From positions 1-64,000 of the forward strand of contig DATFOC010000076.1 of NCBI GenBank assembly GCA_035265935.1: DNA of 64,000 nucleotides. The letters run 5' to 3'. Below are positions 24,003 through 32,448 of this stretch, in pieces. The notes beneath the pieces were generated by a model. That model did not search any database and was not told the origin of the DNA. It worked only from the letters and a program-made list of their open reading frames with translations. How positions within the stretch are numbered: position 1 is the first letter of the stretch; each line of letters begins with the position of its first letter. The stretch is from JACDAN01 sp035265935 (lineage in GTDB: Bacteria; Actinomycetota; Thermoleophilia; Gaiellales; Gaiellaceae). A program made the translations under genes and the position numbers.

Positions 24003-25213
24003 GAGCGGCACTCGTCGTCCTCGCCTTCGCGGCGCTCGTCGCGCTGCCGGGCGCCCACGCCGGCTCCGCCGCCGATCCCGGCGTGGCAGGCAACTCGATC
24101 CTCATCGGCGGGACCGTGCCGCTCACAGGGCCCGCCGCGGCGTTCGCCTCCGTCGCACCGGGCGCGGACGCCTACTTCCGCTACGTCAACGACCGCGGAG
24201 GCGTCTTCGGCAGGAAGATCCGGTACAAGTACGTGGACGACGGCTTCGAGGTCAGCCGCACCGTCGAGCAGACCCGCCGGCTCGTCCAGCAGGACCGCGT
24301 CTTCGCGATCTTCAACTCGATCGGCACGGAACACGCGATCGCCGTTCGCCCCTATCTGAACCAGGTCCGCGTCCCGCACGTCTTCACCGGCACGGGCGCG
24401 AGCACGTTCCAGGCTCAGCGCGGCCAGTACCCATGGTCGATGGGCTACCTCCCGAGCTTCGTGGGCGAGGGCGCGATCTACGGGCGCTACGTCGCCGCCT
24501 CGATGCCGGGCGCGCGAATCGCCGTGCTCTACGAGAACACCGACTATGGTCGAGACCTGACGAACGGCCTGAGGCGGGGGCTCGGCCGACGCGCGAGCCG
24601 CATCGTCGCCGTGCGCAGCTACGAGATCACGGACGCGGACGTCAACTCCCAGATCTCCCAGCTGAAGCGGTCGGGTGCGAACACGTTCATGCTCTTCGCG
24701 ACACCCGGCTTCGCGATCCAGGCGTTCCTTTCGGCCCACCGCCAGGCCTGGAGGCCGCGCACCTTTGTCAGCTCCGTCTCGATCGAACCGTCGATCATGA
24801 AGGTGGTCCGCCTGAACACGAGCGCGCCGGCGACGGCGGGGACGATCAGCATGGGCTACCTCAAGGACCCGACGTCGCCGACCTGGAGCCGCGATCCGGC
24901 CGTTCGCCTTTACCGCCGGATCATGCGCCGCTACCTCCCGGGCCGGAAGGCGAGCGACGTCTACCACTTCTACGGGATGGCCGTCGCGCACTCGATGGTG
25001 CACGCACTCCGCAAGTCGGGCAGGAATCTGAGCCGGGCGGGGCTCCAGCGGGCGGTCACCCACCTGAACCAGACCGACAACCCCTTCCTGCTCCCCGGCG
25101 TCGCGGTCCGCACCTCGCCCCGCAACTACTTCCCGATCGCCCGGGCGAAGCTCTTCCGGTTCAGCGCGAAAGGGCAGTGGGTACCGTTCGGCCGCCTCCT
25201 GGCGGCCCGCTGA
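23999..25213 (+). CDS. Branched-chain amino acid-type ABC transporter substrate-binding protein
   Basis: The 404-residue exported protein starts at a TTG that overlaps the previous stop (TTGA) and leads directly into a signal peptide (RAALVVLAFAALVALPGAHA). The mature part has the LivJ-type binding fold: ILIGGTVPLTGPAAAFAS, DAYFRYVNDRGGVFGRKI, VFAIFNSIGTEHAIAVRPYL and ADVNSQISQLKRSGANTFML. The ligand could be an amino acid, amide or aromatic acid. No permease or ATPase gene is adjacent, so it is an orphan binding protein here. No lipobox Cys is seen. Confidence 0.9.
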   Translation: MRAALVVLAFAALVALPGAHAGSAADPGVAGNSILIGGTVPLTGPAAAFASVAPGADAYFRYVNDRGGVFGRKIRYKYVDDGFEVSRTVEQTRRLVQQDRVFAIFNSIGTEHAIAVRPYLNQVRVPHVFTGTGASTFQAQRGQYPWSMGYLPSFVGEGAIYGRYVAASMPGARIAVLYENTDYGRDLTNGLRRGLGRRASRIVAVRSYEITDADVNSQISQLKRSGANTFMLFATPGFAIQAFLSAHRQAWRPRTFVSSVSIEPSIMKVVRLNTSAPATAGTISMGYLKDPTSPTWSRDPAVRLYRRIMRRYLPGRKASDVYHFYGMAVAHSMVHALRKSGRNLSRAGLQRAVTHLNQTDNPFLLPGVAVRTSPRNYFPIARAKLFRFSAKGQWVPFGRLLAAR

Positions 25214-25300
25214 CCACTCGGACGACTCGGCGGCCGGGCGCGGGAGAAATCCGCAACTGATTCGCCCAATTTCCGTCTCACCCCACTGAAAGGGGGTCTC

Positions 25301-26383
25301 TTGACCAAATCAATCCGCTTCGTCCTGCTTCTGTCTGCGTGCGCTCTTGCGCTGGCTTTCGGAGGCAATGCACTTGCCGCATACAACCCGTCGTTGCTCG
25401 TGGCCGGCACCAGCCACTCCACCGGGAGCGGTGGCCCCATCGTCATCGGGGTGGGCCAGGACCAGGCCGATGACACAACTGCCGTTGTCAACATCTACTC
25501 ACCGCTCGGCTATGGCGTCACGCTCACGCAGGCGCCCGGGACGAGAATCGGTGACCTGGAGGCTATCGTCCTCATCCGCGCATTGGGTGGGGCCCGCGTG
25601 CCGCTCCAGGGCACCGTCACGGCACGGGATCCGGGTGCGTTCGTGAACCCGGCCCAGTTCCCCTGCGGCGAGGGCCGCCGCCACGAGGCCGTCTGGCTGA
25701 TCGAGGGAACGCTCAACAACACGCCGATCCAGATCCCGATCTTCGTCGACCGGGTCACAAGCGGTGCCGAGGCGCAGTTCGCCTCGGCGAAGATGCGCAT
25801 CTGCCTCCCCTCGGAGCAGGCTTCGACCACGGGAGCGACGCTGATCGTTGCCGCCTTCTCCGTGTCCGGCGTCTTCAGCAACCCGAACACCCGCGGGACG
25901 TATCCGTGGAACGCCCTGTTCATCCCGTATTCACCGGGAACCAGCATCCCGAACCCGGCGAACGCCGCGCAGAGCACGTCGTACACACGGTTGCCGGTGC
26001 AACTGGCCGTGAATGCGAAGAAGGTCCGCCAGGGCAAGCGCAAGTACGCCCGTGTCACCGCCTGCCTCAGCGAGGCCGGACAGCGCGTTCGCGGCGTCCG
26101 GGTCAACATCCTCGCCGGCCGGTCGGCACGCGGGACGAGCCGCGTGGCCTTCGGCCGCACGAACTCGCGCGGCTGCCTCACGCGGACGATCCGGCTCCGC
26201 TACCGGACGACGTTCATCCGCGCATCCACGACGGTGCCGGAACGGGACGTCACGAGCGCACCGGGCTGCACGCCGCGGCTCTCCGCAGCACCCGGCACGC
26301 TCCCACCCGCGCGCTGCACTTCGGCGACGCTGGCTCCCGCGCTGAACCTGTTCAGCCGAACCACAGTACGAGTCCGCCGCTAG
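25301..26383 (+). CDS. Secreted protein of unknown function with C-terminal beta domain
   Basis: A TTG start behind AAAGGGGG gives a signal peptide (IRFVLLLSACALALAFGGNALA). The mature protein has a Thr/Gly/Val-rich N-terminal half with LTQAPGTRIGDLEAIVLIRA and paired Cys, and from about residue 228 an Ig-like beta domain (VQLAVNAKKVRQGKRKYARVTACLSE is its opening) of the kind used as surface adhesion or polymer-binding modules. Four Cys in the C-terminal part could form disulfides. I do not recognise the N-terminal domain. A strong hairpin follows the gene. Confidence 0.75.
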   Translation: MTKSIRFVLLLSACALALAFGGNALAAYNPSLLVAGTSHSTGSGGPIVIGVGQDQADDTTAVVNIYSPLGYGVTLTQAPGTRIGDLEAIVLIRALGGARVPLQGTVTARDPGAFVNPAQFPCGEGRRHEAVWLIEGTLNNTPIQIPIFVDRVTSGAEAQFASAKMRICLPSEQASTTGATLIVAAFSVSGVFSNPNTRGTYPWNALFIPYSPGTSIPNPANAAQSTSYTRLPVQLAVNAKKVRQGKRKYARVTACLSEAGQRVRGVRVNILAGRSARGTSRVAFGRTNSRGCLTRTIRLRYRTTFIRASTTVPERDVTSAPGCTPRLSAAPGTLPPARCTSATLAPALNLFSRTTVRVRR

Positions 26384-26396
26384 AGAGAGCGCAACC

Positions 26397-26422
26397 GAGA
26401 GGGCCCCACCGAGGGCCCTCTC
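26397..26422 (+). terminator. Terminator after the secreted protein gene
   Basis: A perfect 10-bp stem GAGAGGGCCC / GGGCCCTCTC (26397-26406 with 26413-26422) with a 6-nt loop lies 13 bp after the stop codon. It separates the exported-protein run from the DUF72 gene. Confidence 0.7.
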
Positions 26423-26424
26423 AC

Positions 26425-26430
26425 TATCCT
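26425..26430 (+). promoter_or_regulatory. Putative -10 box of a leaderless DUF72 transcript
   Basis: TATCCT ends 6 nt before the GTG at 26437 and starts 2 bp after the terminator hairpin, so transcription would restart immediately behind the terminator. Confidence 0.4.
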
Positions 26431-26436
26431 GGTCTC

Positions 26437-27366
26437 GTGGCCGAACGGATCCGGGTCGGGACCTGCTCGTGGGCGGACGAGGCGCTCTCGAAGCACTTCT
26501 ATCCGCCCGGGCTCAAGGCCGGCGAACGACTCGCGTACTACGCCAAGCACTTCGACACCGTCGAGCTCGACTCGACGTACTACCGGCTTCCCGTGGAGTC
26601 CATGGCCGCCCGCTGGGCCGAGCAGACGCCCGACGACTTCGTCATGCACGTCAAGGCCTTCGGAGTGATGACGCGGCACCCGGTGAAGAAGGATCAGCTT
26701 CCGACCGACCTGCGCGAGGCCGCACCCGTGGACGAGAAGGGCCGGATCGACCGTCCACCGCGCGAGTTCCGCGCCGAGGTCTTCACGCGCTTCCGCGAGG
26801 CACTCGAGCCGCTGCGCTCGGCCCGGAAGCTCGGCGGAACGCTCTTCCAGTTCCCTCCCTATGTCGTCTACAAGGACCTCTCCCTCGACTACCTCGCCTG
26901 GGCCGGCGAGCAGATGGGCGACGACGAGATGCTGGTCGAGTTCCGCCACTCGAGCTGGTACGAGGAGGACGTCCGCGACGAGGTGCTCTCGTTCCTCGAG
27001 GAGCATGGGATGTCGCTCGTCGTGGTGGACGCACCGAAGGTGGAAGCGAAGAACGTCCCGCGAACGCTGCTCGCCGTCACCGGCCCGACGGTCTACGTCC
27101 GGTTCCACGGACGCAACGAGAAGACCTGGAACGCCCGCGGCGGGAGCGCCGCCGAGCGGTTCGACTACCTCTACCCGGAGGACGAGCTGCGCGAGTGGGT
27201 GGAGCCGCTGCGGGAGCTCGCCGGGCAGGCGCAGAACGCCTACGCGTTCTTCAACAACAACAACCGCTCACCCGGTGACGGCGGCTACGGCGGGTATGTC
27301 GCGCAAGGTGCGGCGAACGCGCAGATGCTGAAGGGACTCCTGGCGCAGGCCGGCGTCCCGGCCTAG
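26437..27366 (+). CDS. DUF72 (YecE-like) TIM-barrel protein
   Basis: The 309-residue protein begins RIRVGTCSWADEALSKHFYP and continues with RLAYYAKHFDTVELDSTYYRLP, the DUF72 signature, then LGGTLFQFPP, LVEFRHSSWYEE, TVYVRFHGRNEKTWN and FNNNNRSPGDGGYG. The fold is a TIM barrel and the biochemical role is unknown; links to iron-sulfur or DNA repair have been proposed for the family. The GTG is supported by the TATCCT box 6 nt upstream. It lies 5 bp before the nucleotidyltransferase gene. Confidence 0.93.
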   Translation: MAERIRVGTCSWADEALSKHFYPPGLKAGERLAYYAKHFDTVELDSTYYRLPVESMAARWAEQTPDDFVMHVKAFGVMTRHPVKKDQLPTDLREAAPVDEKGRIDRPPREFRAEVFTRFREALEPLRSARKLGGTLFQFPPYVVYKDLSLDYLAWAGEQMGDDEMLVEFRHSSWYEEDVRDEVLSFLEEHGMSLVVVDAPKVEAKNVPRTLLAVTGPTVYVRFHGRNEKTWNARGGSAAERFDYLYPEDELREWVEPLRELAGQAQNAYAFFNNNNRSPGDGGYGGYVAQGAANAQMLKGLLAQAGVPA

Positions 27367-27371
27367 CGGCC

Positions 27372-28169
27372 ATGAATCCCACGGCGTTCCCGGAGCTGAA
27401 CGCCGTGTTGGCACAACTCGTTGCCGGCCTGCGCGCCAGGCTCGGCGACCAGCTGGTCGGCGTCTATCTCCAGGGCTCCTTCGCGCTCGGCGACGCCGAC
27501 GAGCACAGCGACGTCGACTTCCTGGTCGTCATCGAGCGCGAGCTCACCGAGGACGAGCAGCATGAGCTCCGGGCACTGCACGAGCGGCTCTTCCAGCTCC
27601 CGAGCCACTGGGCCCAGCACCTCGAGGGCTCCTACGTCCCGCGTGATCGGCTGCGCCGCCCCGACCCGAAGCGTGAGCCGTGGTTCTACTTCGACAACGG
27701 CGCGACAGAGCCGATCTGGGACAACCACGACAACAGCGCCGTCGTCCGGTGGTCACTACGCGAGCACGGGATCGTGCTCGAGGGGCCGAACCCAACAATG
27801 CTTGTCGATTCCGTCTCCGGTGACGAGCTCCGGCGGGAGGTTCGGTGGGTCATTGACGACTTCGGTGATTGGCTTCGCGCGCGAGAGATGTGGAGTGCAC
27901 GGCTCCAGACGCTGGCAGTGATCTCGTACTGCGGGATACTCCACACGCTGGAAACGGGGGCCGTCGCGTCAAAGCGCGAGTCGGGCGAGTGGGCCCGCGA
28001 GACGCTCGATGCCGAGTGGAGAGATCTCATCCAGCGTGCTCTCGACGACCGCCCGGATCCATGGTCGAAGGTACGAGAGGCTGCCGACCCGGGTCTCGTT
28101 CGCCAGACGCTCGATTTCGTGGACTACGCCGCTAGACGGTCGCGAGAAACTCCGTCAGCAGCTCGTTGA
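27372..28169 (+). CDS. AadA-like nucleotidyltransferase with DUF4111-type C-terminus
   Basis: The 265-residue protein has the minimal nucleotidyltransferase motif GSFALGDADEHSDVDFLVV (about residues 36-54), where GS and the two Asp of DVD bind nucleotide and metal. The second half (about 150-255, with TLAVISYCGILHTLETGAVASKR) resembles the helical domain of ANT(3'')-type aminoglycoside adenylyltransferases. A role in antibiotic modification is possible but house-keeping adenylylation is equally so. Its codon usage matches the neighbours, so no recent transfer is evident. It overlaps the convergent hydrolase gene by 38 bp. Confidence 0.8.
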   Translation: MNPTAFPELNAVLAQLVAGLRARLGDQLVGVYLQGSFALGDADEHSDVDFLVVIERELTEDEQHELRALHERLFQLPSHWAQHLEGSYVPRDRLRRPDPKREPWFYFDNGATEPIWDNHDNSAVVRWSLREHGIVLEGPNPTMLVDSVSGDELRREVRWVIDDFGDWLRAREMWSARLQTLAVISYCGILHTLETGAVASKRESGEWARETLDAEWRDLIQRALDDRPDPWSKVREAADPGLVRQTLDFVDYAARRSRETPSAAR

Positions 28170-28773
28170 AGCGGTTCCGGCGCTCGACGTTCGTGAAGTG
28201 GCCGGCGCCCTCGAGCACCTCGAGGCGGCCGTTCGGTGCCGACTCGACGATCTCGCGCGCTTCGGCCTCGGGGAGGAACGGGTCCTCGCTGCCGACGACC
28301 ATCCAGAGCGGGCGCTCGTAGTCGCGGACGAAATCGGTCGAGTCGCGGCGGTCGCGCAGCGCCTCGGTCGCGCGGATCAGCTCCTCCACGGTCCGCTCGG
28401 GCGGGGGCGGCGCGGGCGCGCTCGGCGCCCACGCGTCGATGCCCTGCTCGCGCAGAGTCTCGATCGCGGCGTTGCGAGCGGCCCGCCGGTCGGCATCGTC
28501 GGCCCCGACCCGAGCACCGGCCAGGAAGAGCCCGCGCGAGCGCTCACCGGCGAGCCGCGCCAGAGCGAGCGCCGCGTAGCCGCCCATCGACAGGCCGATC
28601 GCCGCAAAGTCGTCGTCGAACCCGTCCCAGATCTGCTCGGCCCATCCGTCGATCGAGTTGCCCTCGAGCTCGTAGAGGTTCGGGAGGAGCACCTCGTGGC
28701 CTTCGAGCGCGTCGCGCTGCGGCGCCCACATCTCGGGCCCGAGCGGGAACGCGTGGAGCATGAGGACCTTCAC
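28132..28773 (-). CDS. Alpha/beta hydrolase
   Basis: The compact 213-residue protein has the fold in full: KVLMLHAFPLGPEMWAPQRD with the oxyanion HAFPLG loop, nucleophile Ser in IGLSMGGYAALALARL, Asp in MVVGSEDPFLPE and His in EGAGHFTNVERR. The cap is short and contains a Pro-rich stretch. Such proteins include esterases, lactonases and peroxidases; the substrate is unknown. The ATG overlaps the upstream stop by 4 bp. Confidence 0.9.
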   Translation of the reverse strand: MKVLMLHAFPLGPEMWAPQRDALEGHEVLLPNLYELEGNSIDGWAEQIWDGFDDDFAAIGLSMGGYAALALARLAGERSRGLFLAGARVGADDADRRAARNAAIETLREQGIDAWAPSAPAPPPPERTVEELIRATEALRDRRDSTDFVRDYERPLWMVVGSEDPFLPEAEAREIVESAPNGRLEVLEGAGHFTNVERRNRFNELLTEFLATV

Positions 28774-29504
28774 GCGTGCTCGACGACGAGCCCACCGGGG
28801 AGCCCGCGCGCCTCGTCGAACCGGAGCTCGGCGCCTTCGATCCCGAGTGCTGCGGCGACGTCACCGAGGAGGTCCTCGGCCGCAGGCAACTCGTCCGGGG
28901 ACTCCGCCGTTCGCGCGACCGACCTGATCCGGCCAGGCTCGGCGCCGGTCAGCCGCGACAGGGCAGTCGGGTTCGCCCGGAGCGCGATCGCGTCCCCGGG
29001 AGCGACGTTGCGGAGACTCGGGACCGACACGTACTCGTCCATCAGCCGCCCGCGCTCCATCGCGATCAGGTGGACGATGCGGGCGTACTCGACGCCGATC
29101 GTGATCGTCACGTGGGCGGAGGCGCTCGAGAGCTCCCGCCCCAGCGCACGAAGCTTGTCCGGGTCGCGCTCAGCGTCCTCGTCGTAGACGGCGATCCAGC
29201 CGTTCCTCGCCGGCGAGACAACGGTCTCCCGCGAGGTCAGCACCCGCGGCACGAGCCGCTCGACGAGCTTCACGACGGATCCCTGGTCGTCCGTCTGGAG
29301 GTGCACGGAGCCGAACGATCCCTCCTCGAACTCCTGAACCGCTTGCTCGTCGTCCGTCGCAGCAGCCCGGAGCAGTGCGAGCGCGACTCCCTCCCGGGGT
29401 TCCTTCAGCTCGAGCACCACACCGTCCGTGTCTCGGCGCAGCGATCCCAGGAGCTTTCCGTCCTCCTCGACCACGAACGAGTCGCCCTCTCGGCGGACGT
29501 TCAT
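28770..29504 (-). CDS. Conserved-looking protein of unknown function
   Basis: The 244-residue soluble, acidic protein has no signal peptide or membrane helix. Its N-terminal part (FVVEEDGKLLGSLRRDTDGV) resembles a scaffold like an acetyltransferase or small beta domain, and the middle (HVTITIGVEYARIVHLIAMERGRLMDEYVSVPSL) looks like a mixed alpha/beta fold. I recognise no catalytic motif. It is coupled by 4-bp overlaps to alkA upstream and the hydrolase downstream. Confidence 0.65.
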   Translation of the reverse strand: MNVRREGDSFVVEEDGKLLGSLRRDTDGVVLELKEPREGVALALLRAAATDDEQAVQEFEEGSFGSVHLQTDDQGSVVKLVERLVPRVLTSRETVVSPARNGWIAVYDEDAERDPDKLRALGRELSSASAHVTITIGVEYARIVHLIAMERGRLMDEYVSVPSLRNVAPGDAIALRANPTALSRLTGAEPGRIRSVARTAESPDELPAAEDLLGDVAAALGIEGAELRFDEARGLPGGLVVEHA

Positions 29505-30316
29505 CCCGGATTCCGGCTCGCGAGGAGCAGGTAGTGGGCGGTGAGGTTCTGAAAGGGCTCGAACCGGGGGCCGAGCTCTCGTGTCTCGTCGATCGTCAGC
29601 ACGCGGCCGTCACCATAGAAGGCGGAGACCGCGTACCGCAGCGCGAGGTCGCCGACGGGCCAGGCGCGAGGCCTCGCGAGATGCCGCGCGAGGAACCAAT
29701 CGGCCGTCCACTCGCCGATTCCCGGGAGCCTCGTGAGCTCGGCCTTGACGTCATCGTCGGAGAGGGACGAGAGCGCGTCCAGGTCCTGGTCGGAGCGGGC
29801 AAGCTCGAGGACGTAACGCGCCTTGCTCCGTGAAAAGCCGATGGTCGTCAGGTCCTCGGGCGAGGCGACGGCCACGGCGTCGCGCGCCGGAAACGCATAG
29901 GCGCGCTCTGCCCGAACGCCGAAGCGCTCGATGAAGCGATTGAGGACTGCGCGGGCCGCCTTCACCGAGATCTGCTGCGCCGTGATCGCCCCGACTAGCA
30001 TCTCGAACGGCTCGGGCGCGAGCGCGGGCCGAAAACCTCTGAGCCGGGCGACCTCAGGTGCGAGCACGGGATCGGGCTCAAACCCCGCGAGGTCGAACTC
30101 GCCGCCGAGGAGCTTGAGCACGACGCGCCCCGTCTCCTCGTCGAGCGGATCGACATCCACTCCGCCGGGCACTGCCTTGACCCGAACCTCCCGCCCGCCG
30201 ACAACTCGGTGAAGCCCACCTGGGCTCCACAGCGTGACGAAATCGGGCCCGAACACACGAAAGCGCTCGGTCGTCAGCTCGAAGTCGAATGGCTGGGGCA
30301 CGGCCAGAAAAGCCAT
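29501..30316 (-). CDS. alkA: DNA-3-methyladenine glycosylase II-like (AlkA, HhH-GPD)
   Basis: The enzyme excises alkylated bases. The 271-residue protein has an AlkA-type N-terminal beta domain, then the helical HhH-GPD core: EMLVGAITAQQISVKAARAV, hairpin LPGIGEWTADWFLA (about 197-210) and the catalytic Asp in WPVGDLALRYAV (Asp223). There is no 4Fe-4S Cys cluster, as in AlkA. The ATG at 30316 was chosen because homology begins there and a TACGGT box lies 7 nt upstream; an in-frame start 37 codons earlier adds unrelated sequence. Confidence 0.9.
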   Translation of the reverse strand: MAFLAVPQPFDFELTTERFRVFGPDFVTLWSPGGLHRVVGGREVRVKAVPGGVDVDPLDEETGRVVLKLLGGEFDLAGFEPDPVLAPEVARLRGFRPALAPEPFEMLVGAITAQQISVKAARAVLNRFIERFGVRAERAYAFPARDAVAVASPEDLTTIGFSRSKARYVLELARSDQDLDALSSLSDDDVKAELTRLPGIGEWTADWFLARHLARPRAWPVGDLALRYAVSAFYGDGRVLTIDETRELGPRFEPFQNLTAHYLLLASRNPG

Positions 30317-30323
30317 ACCCCGA

Positions 30324-30340
30324 ACCGTAGGCACTAGCGT
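30324..30340. promoter_or_regulatory. Divergent -10 boxes between alkA and the MBL-like gene
   Basis: TACGGT (minus strand, 30324-30329) ends 7 nt before the alkA ATG, and TAGCGT (plus strand, 30335-30340) ends 7 nt before the ATG at 30348. The two start codons are only 31 bp apart, so both messages would be leaderless. Confidence 0.4.
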
Positions 30341-30347
30341 GCACGGC

Positions 30348-30995
30348 ATGGACGTCGAGAAGATCGCCCCGCGCCTCTGGCACTGGACTGCCCCACATCC
30401 GGAGTGGAAGCCGGCCAACCGCGGCAAGGACGGCCTCGGCTGGGACGAGATCGTGTCGTCCTACGCACTCGTCGACGACGACGCATTCGTGCTGATCGAT
30501 CCGCAGGTGCCAACCGACGAGGCCGACGCCGCCTCCCTTTGGGACGCGCTCGACGGCGACGTCGAGGCCCACGGTCCGCCCGCAATCGTCATCTCCGTTG
30601 ACTACCACATGCGGAGCGCGGAGGACATCGCCGGCCGCTACGACGGCAGCTCGATCTGGGCGCCGGCGGACTCACGCAAGAGCAAACTCGACCGCACCCG
30701 GAGCTACGCGACAGGCGACGAGCTGCCCGGCGGCATCCGGGTGTTCGACGTCGGGATGCCGGGCGAGCGCGCGCTGTACCTGCCCTCGCACAAGGCAGTC
30801 GCTTTCGGCGACGCCGTCCTCGACGGCGTCCGTCTGCTCCCGGAAAGCTGGCTGGAGAAGGGCATGACCAGACAGGACGTGGCAGATGCCCTCCGCCCGC
30901 TGCTGGACGAGGACATCGAGCTCGTCCTGCTCACGCACGGCGGCCCGGTGTCCGATCGGCCACGCGAGCAGCTCGAGCGCGCGCTCGCCGCCTGA
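30348..30995 (+). CDS. MBL-fold-like protein with degenerate metal site
   Basis: The 216-residue protein has the strand order of a metallo-beta-lactamase fold: LWHWTAPHPEWKPANRG, SYALVDDDAFVLIDPQVP, then AIVISVDYHMRSAEDIAGRY where HxHxDH would be expected, ALYLPSHKAVAFGDAVLDG and a C-terminal ELVLLTHGGPV. Only one His of the first zinc motif remains, while the GD and THGGP elements are kept. It may bind metal differently or be non-catalytic. Confidence 0.7.
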   Translation: MDVEKIAPRLWHWTAPHPEWKPANRGKDGLGWDEIVSSYALVDDDAFVLIDPQVPTDEADAASLWDALDGDVEAHGPPAIVISVDYHMRSAEDIAGRYDGSSIWAPADSRKSKLDRTRSYATGDELPGGIRVFDVGMPGERALYLPSHKAVAFGDAVLDGVRLLPESWLEKGMTRQDVADALRPLLDEDIELVLLTHGGPVSDRPREQLERALAA

Positions 30996-31006
30996 GTGAG
31001 CCGCTG

Positions 31007-31471
31007 CTAGAAATCGAGCGGCAGCGGCCGCCCGGCGACCGGCGTCGAGTGCACGATCGACGTCGTCGTCTGCCCGAGGACGATGAAGCGATCGAGGATC
31101 TCCTCGAGATCGTCCATCGACCGCAGGTGCAGCTTCACGAAGAAGCAGTCCTCGCCCGTGATGCGGTAGCAGTCGACTACTTCCGGCATCTGACGAGCAA
31201 GCTCTGGAATCTTCTGCAGCTGCCGCGTGGTCGGCCGGATTCTGACGACCGCTGCGATCGGAAAGCCGATCGCCTTCGGATCGACCTCCGCGCGGTAGCC
31301 CGTGATCACGCCCGCCCCTTCGAGCCGTTGAATCCGCTCCGCGACCGCCGGCGCAGAGAGATTGATGCGCCGGCCGAGCTCGGCCATCGTCACCCGGGCA
31401 TCGGACTGGAGCTCCTGAAGGAGGCGCCGGTTGATCTCGTCTAGGAGCTGGTTTTCGTTGGCGACGGCCAC
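31007..31471 (-). CDS. Lrp/AsnC family transcriptional regulator
   Basis: The 154-residue protein has an N-terminal winged helix (NQLLDEINRRLLQELQSDARVTMAELGRRI, then LSAPAVAERIQRLEGAGVITGY) and a RAM ligand-binding domain (VVRIRPTTRQLQKIPELA, YRITGEDCFFVKLHL). Such regulators sense amino acids. GTG 31471 has AGGA upstream; a TTG at 31519 would add 16 low-complexity residues. It is divergent from an RhtA-like exporter, a typical Lrp-controlled target, and 2 kb from the tyrosine catabolic cluster. Confidence 0.92.
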   Translation of the reverse strand: MAVANENQLLDEINRRLLQELQSDARVTMAELGRRINLSAPAVAERIQRLEGAGVITGYRAEVDPKAIGFPIAAVVRIRPTTRQLQKIPELARQMPEVVDCYRITGEDCFFVKLHLRSMDDLEEILDRFIVLGQTTTSIVHSTPVAGRPLPLDF

Positions 31472-31557
31472 CGATGTCCTTGGCTTCGAAGGCTGGGGAG
31501 CCGAAACGGCTTCGTCCAAGTGTGGCAGACGCCGGCCGCTCTCGCGACGATTTCAGG

Positions 31558-32448
31558 GTGCAGCAGGCGGCTGTCCTCCCGACGACACGCGCCTCGCGCG
31601 CCGCGGCGCGGACGCCGCCGGAGGCGTTCTTCGTCGGCAGCGCGGTCTTCCACTACCTCGGGCCGGCCTTCGCCGTGCTCCTCTTCGCGTTGGTCGAGCC
31701 GCTCGGCGTCGCCTGGCTGCGGATCGTCACGGCCGCCGTCGTCTTCGCACTCTGGCGGAAGCCGTGGCGCGTGCTGGACACGCTCGACCGATCCGGTCTT
31801 CGGACCGTGGTCGCGATGGGCGTCGTCCTGGCGGTCATGAACGCGTGCTTCTACATCGCGATCGACCGCCTCCCGCTCGGGACGGTCGCGGCGATCGAGT
31901 TCCTTCCGGTCATCGCACTGGCCGCAGTGGGGATGCGAACCGCCCGCAATGCGGTTGCCCTCGGTTCGGCCGTCGCCGGCGTCTATCTGCTGACCGACGT
32001 GCGCATCGAGGGCGAGCCGATCGGGGTTGCGTTCGCCTTCGCGAACGCCGGCCTGTTCGCGGCCTACATCGTTCTCGCCCACCGCGTCGCCCGGCTCGGG
32101 CGGATAGGCGGGATCGACGGCCTCGGCGCAGCGATGCTCATCGCCATCGTCGTCATCACTCCGATCGGTTTCTGGAGTGCGGCGCCGGCGCTCCTCGATC
32201 CGATCGCCGTCGCCGCCGCCGTCGGTGTCGGCATCTCGTCATCGGTGATCCCGTACGTGTTCGACCAGTTGGCGATGGCGAAACTGACCCGGGCAGCCTA
32301 CTCGCTGATGGTCTCGCTGCTGCCCGCCACTGCAACCGTGATCGGGATCGTCGTGCTCGCGCAGATCCCATCCTGGCCCGAGGTCGTCGGAGTCGGCCTC
32401 GTGGTCGCAGCGGTGGCCGTGCACCGCGAGGCTCGGCCGACGGACTGA
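31558..32448 (+). CDS. EamA/DMT family exporter, RhtA-like
   Basis: The protein has about 296 residues and ten helices in two EamA halves. The first contains the RhtA-like sequence LRIVTAAVVFALWRKPWRVL followed by MNACFYIAIDRLPLGTVAAIEFLPVI, the second VIPYVFDQLAMAKLTRAAYSLM. RhtA-type proteins export threonine, homoserine and related amino acids. The GTG start is a best guess; in-frame GTG or ATG codons further upstream would overlap the regulator gene. Divergence from the Lrp gene suggests amino-acid-responsive control. Confidence 0.85.
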   Translation: MQQAAVLPTTRASRAAARTPPEAFFVGSAVFHYLGPAFAVLLFALVEPLGVAWLRIVTAAVVFALWRKPWRVLDTLDRSGLRTVVAMGVVLAVMNACFYIAIDRLPLGTVAAIEFLPVIALAAVGMRTARNAVALGSAVAGVYLLTDVRIEGEPIGVAFAFANAGLFAAYIVLAHRVARLGRIGGIDGLGAAMLIAIVVITPIGFWSAAPALLDPIAVAAAVGVGISSSVIPYVFDQLAMAKLTRAAYSLMVSLLPATATVIGIVVLAQIPSWPEVVGVGLVVAAVAVHREARPTD

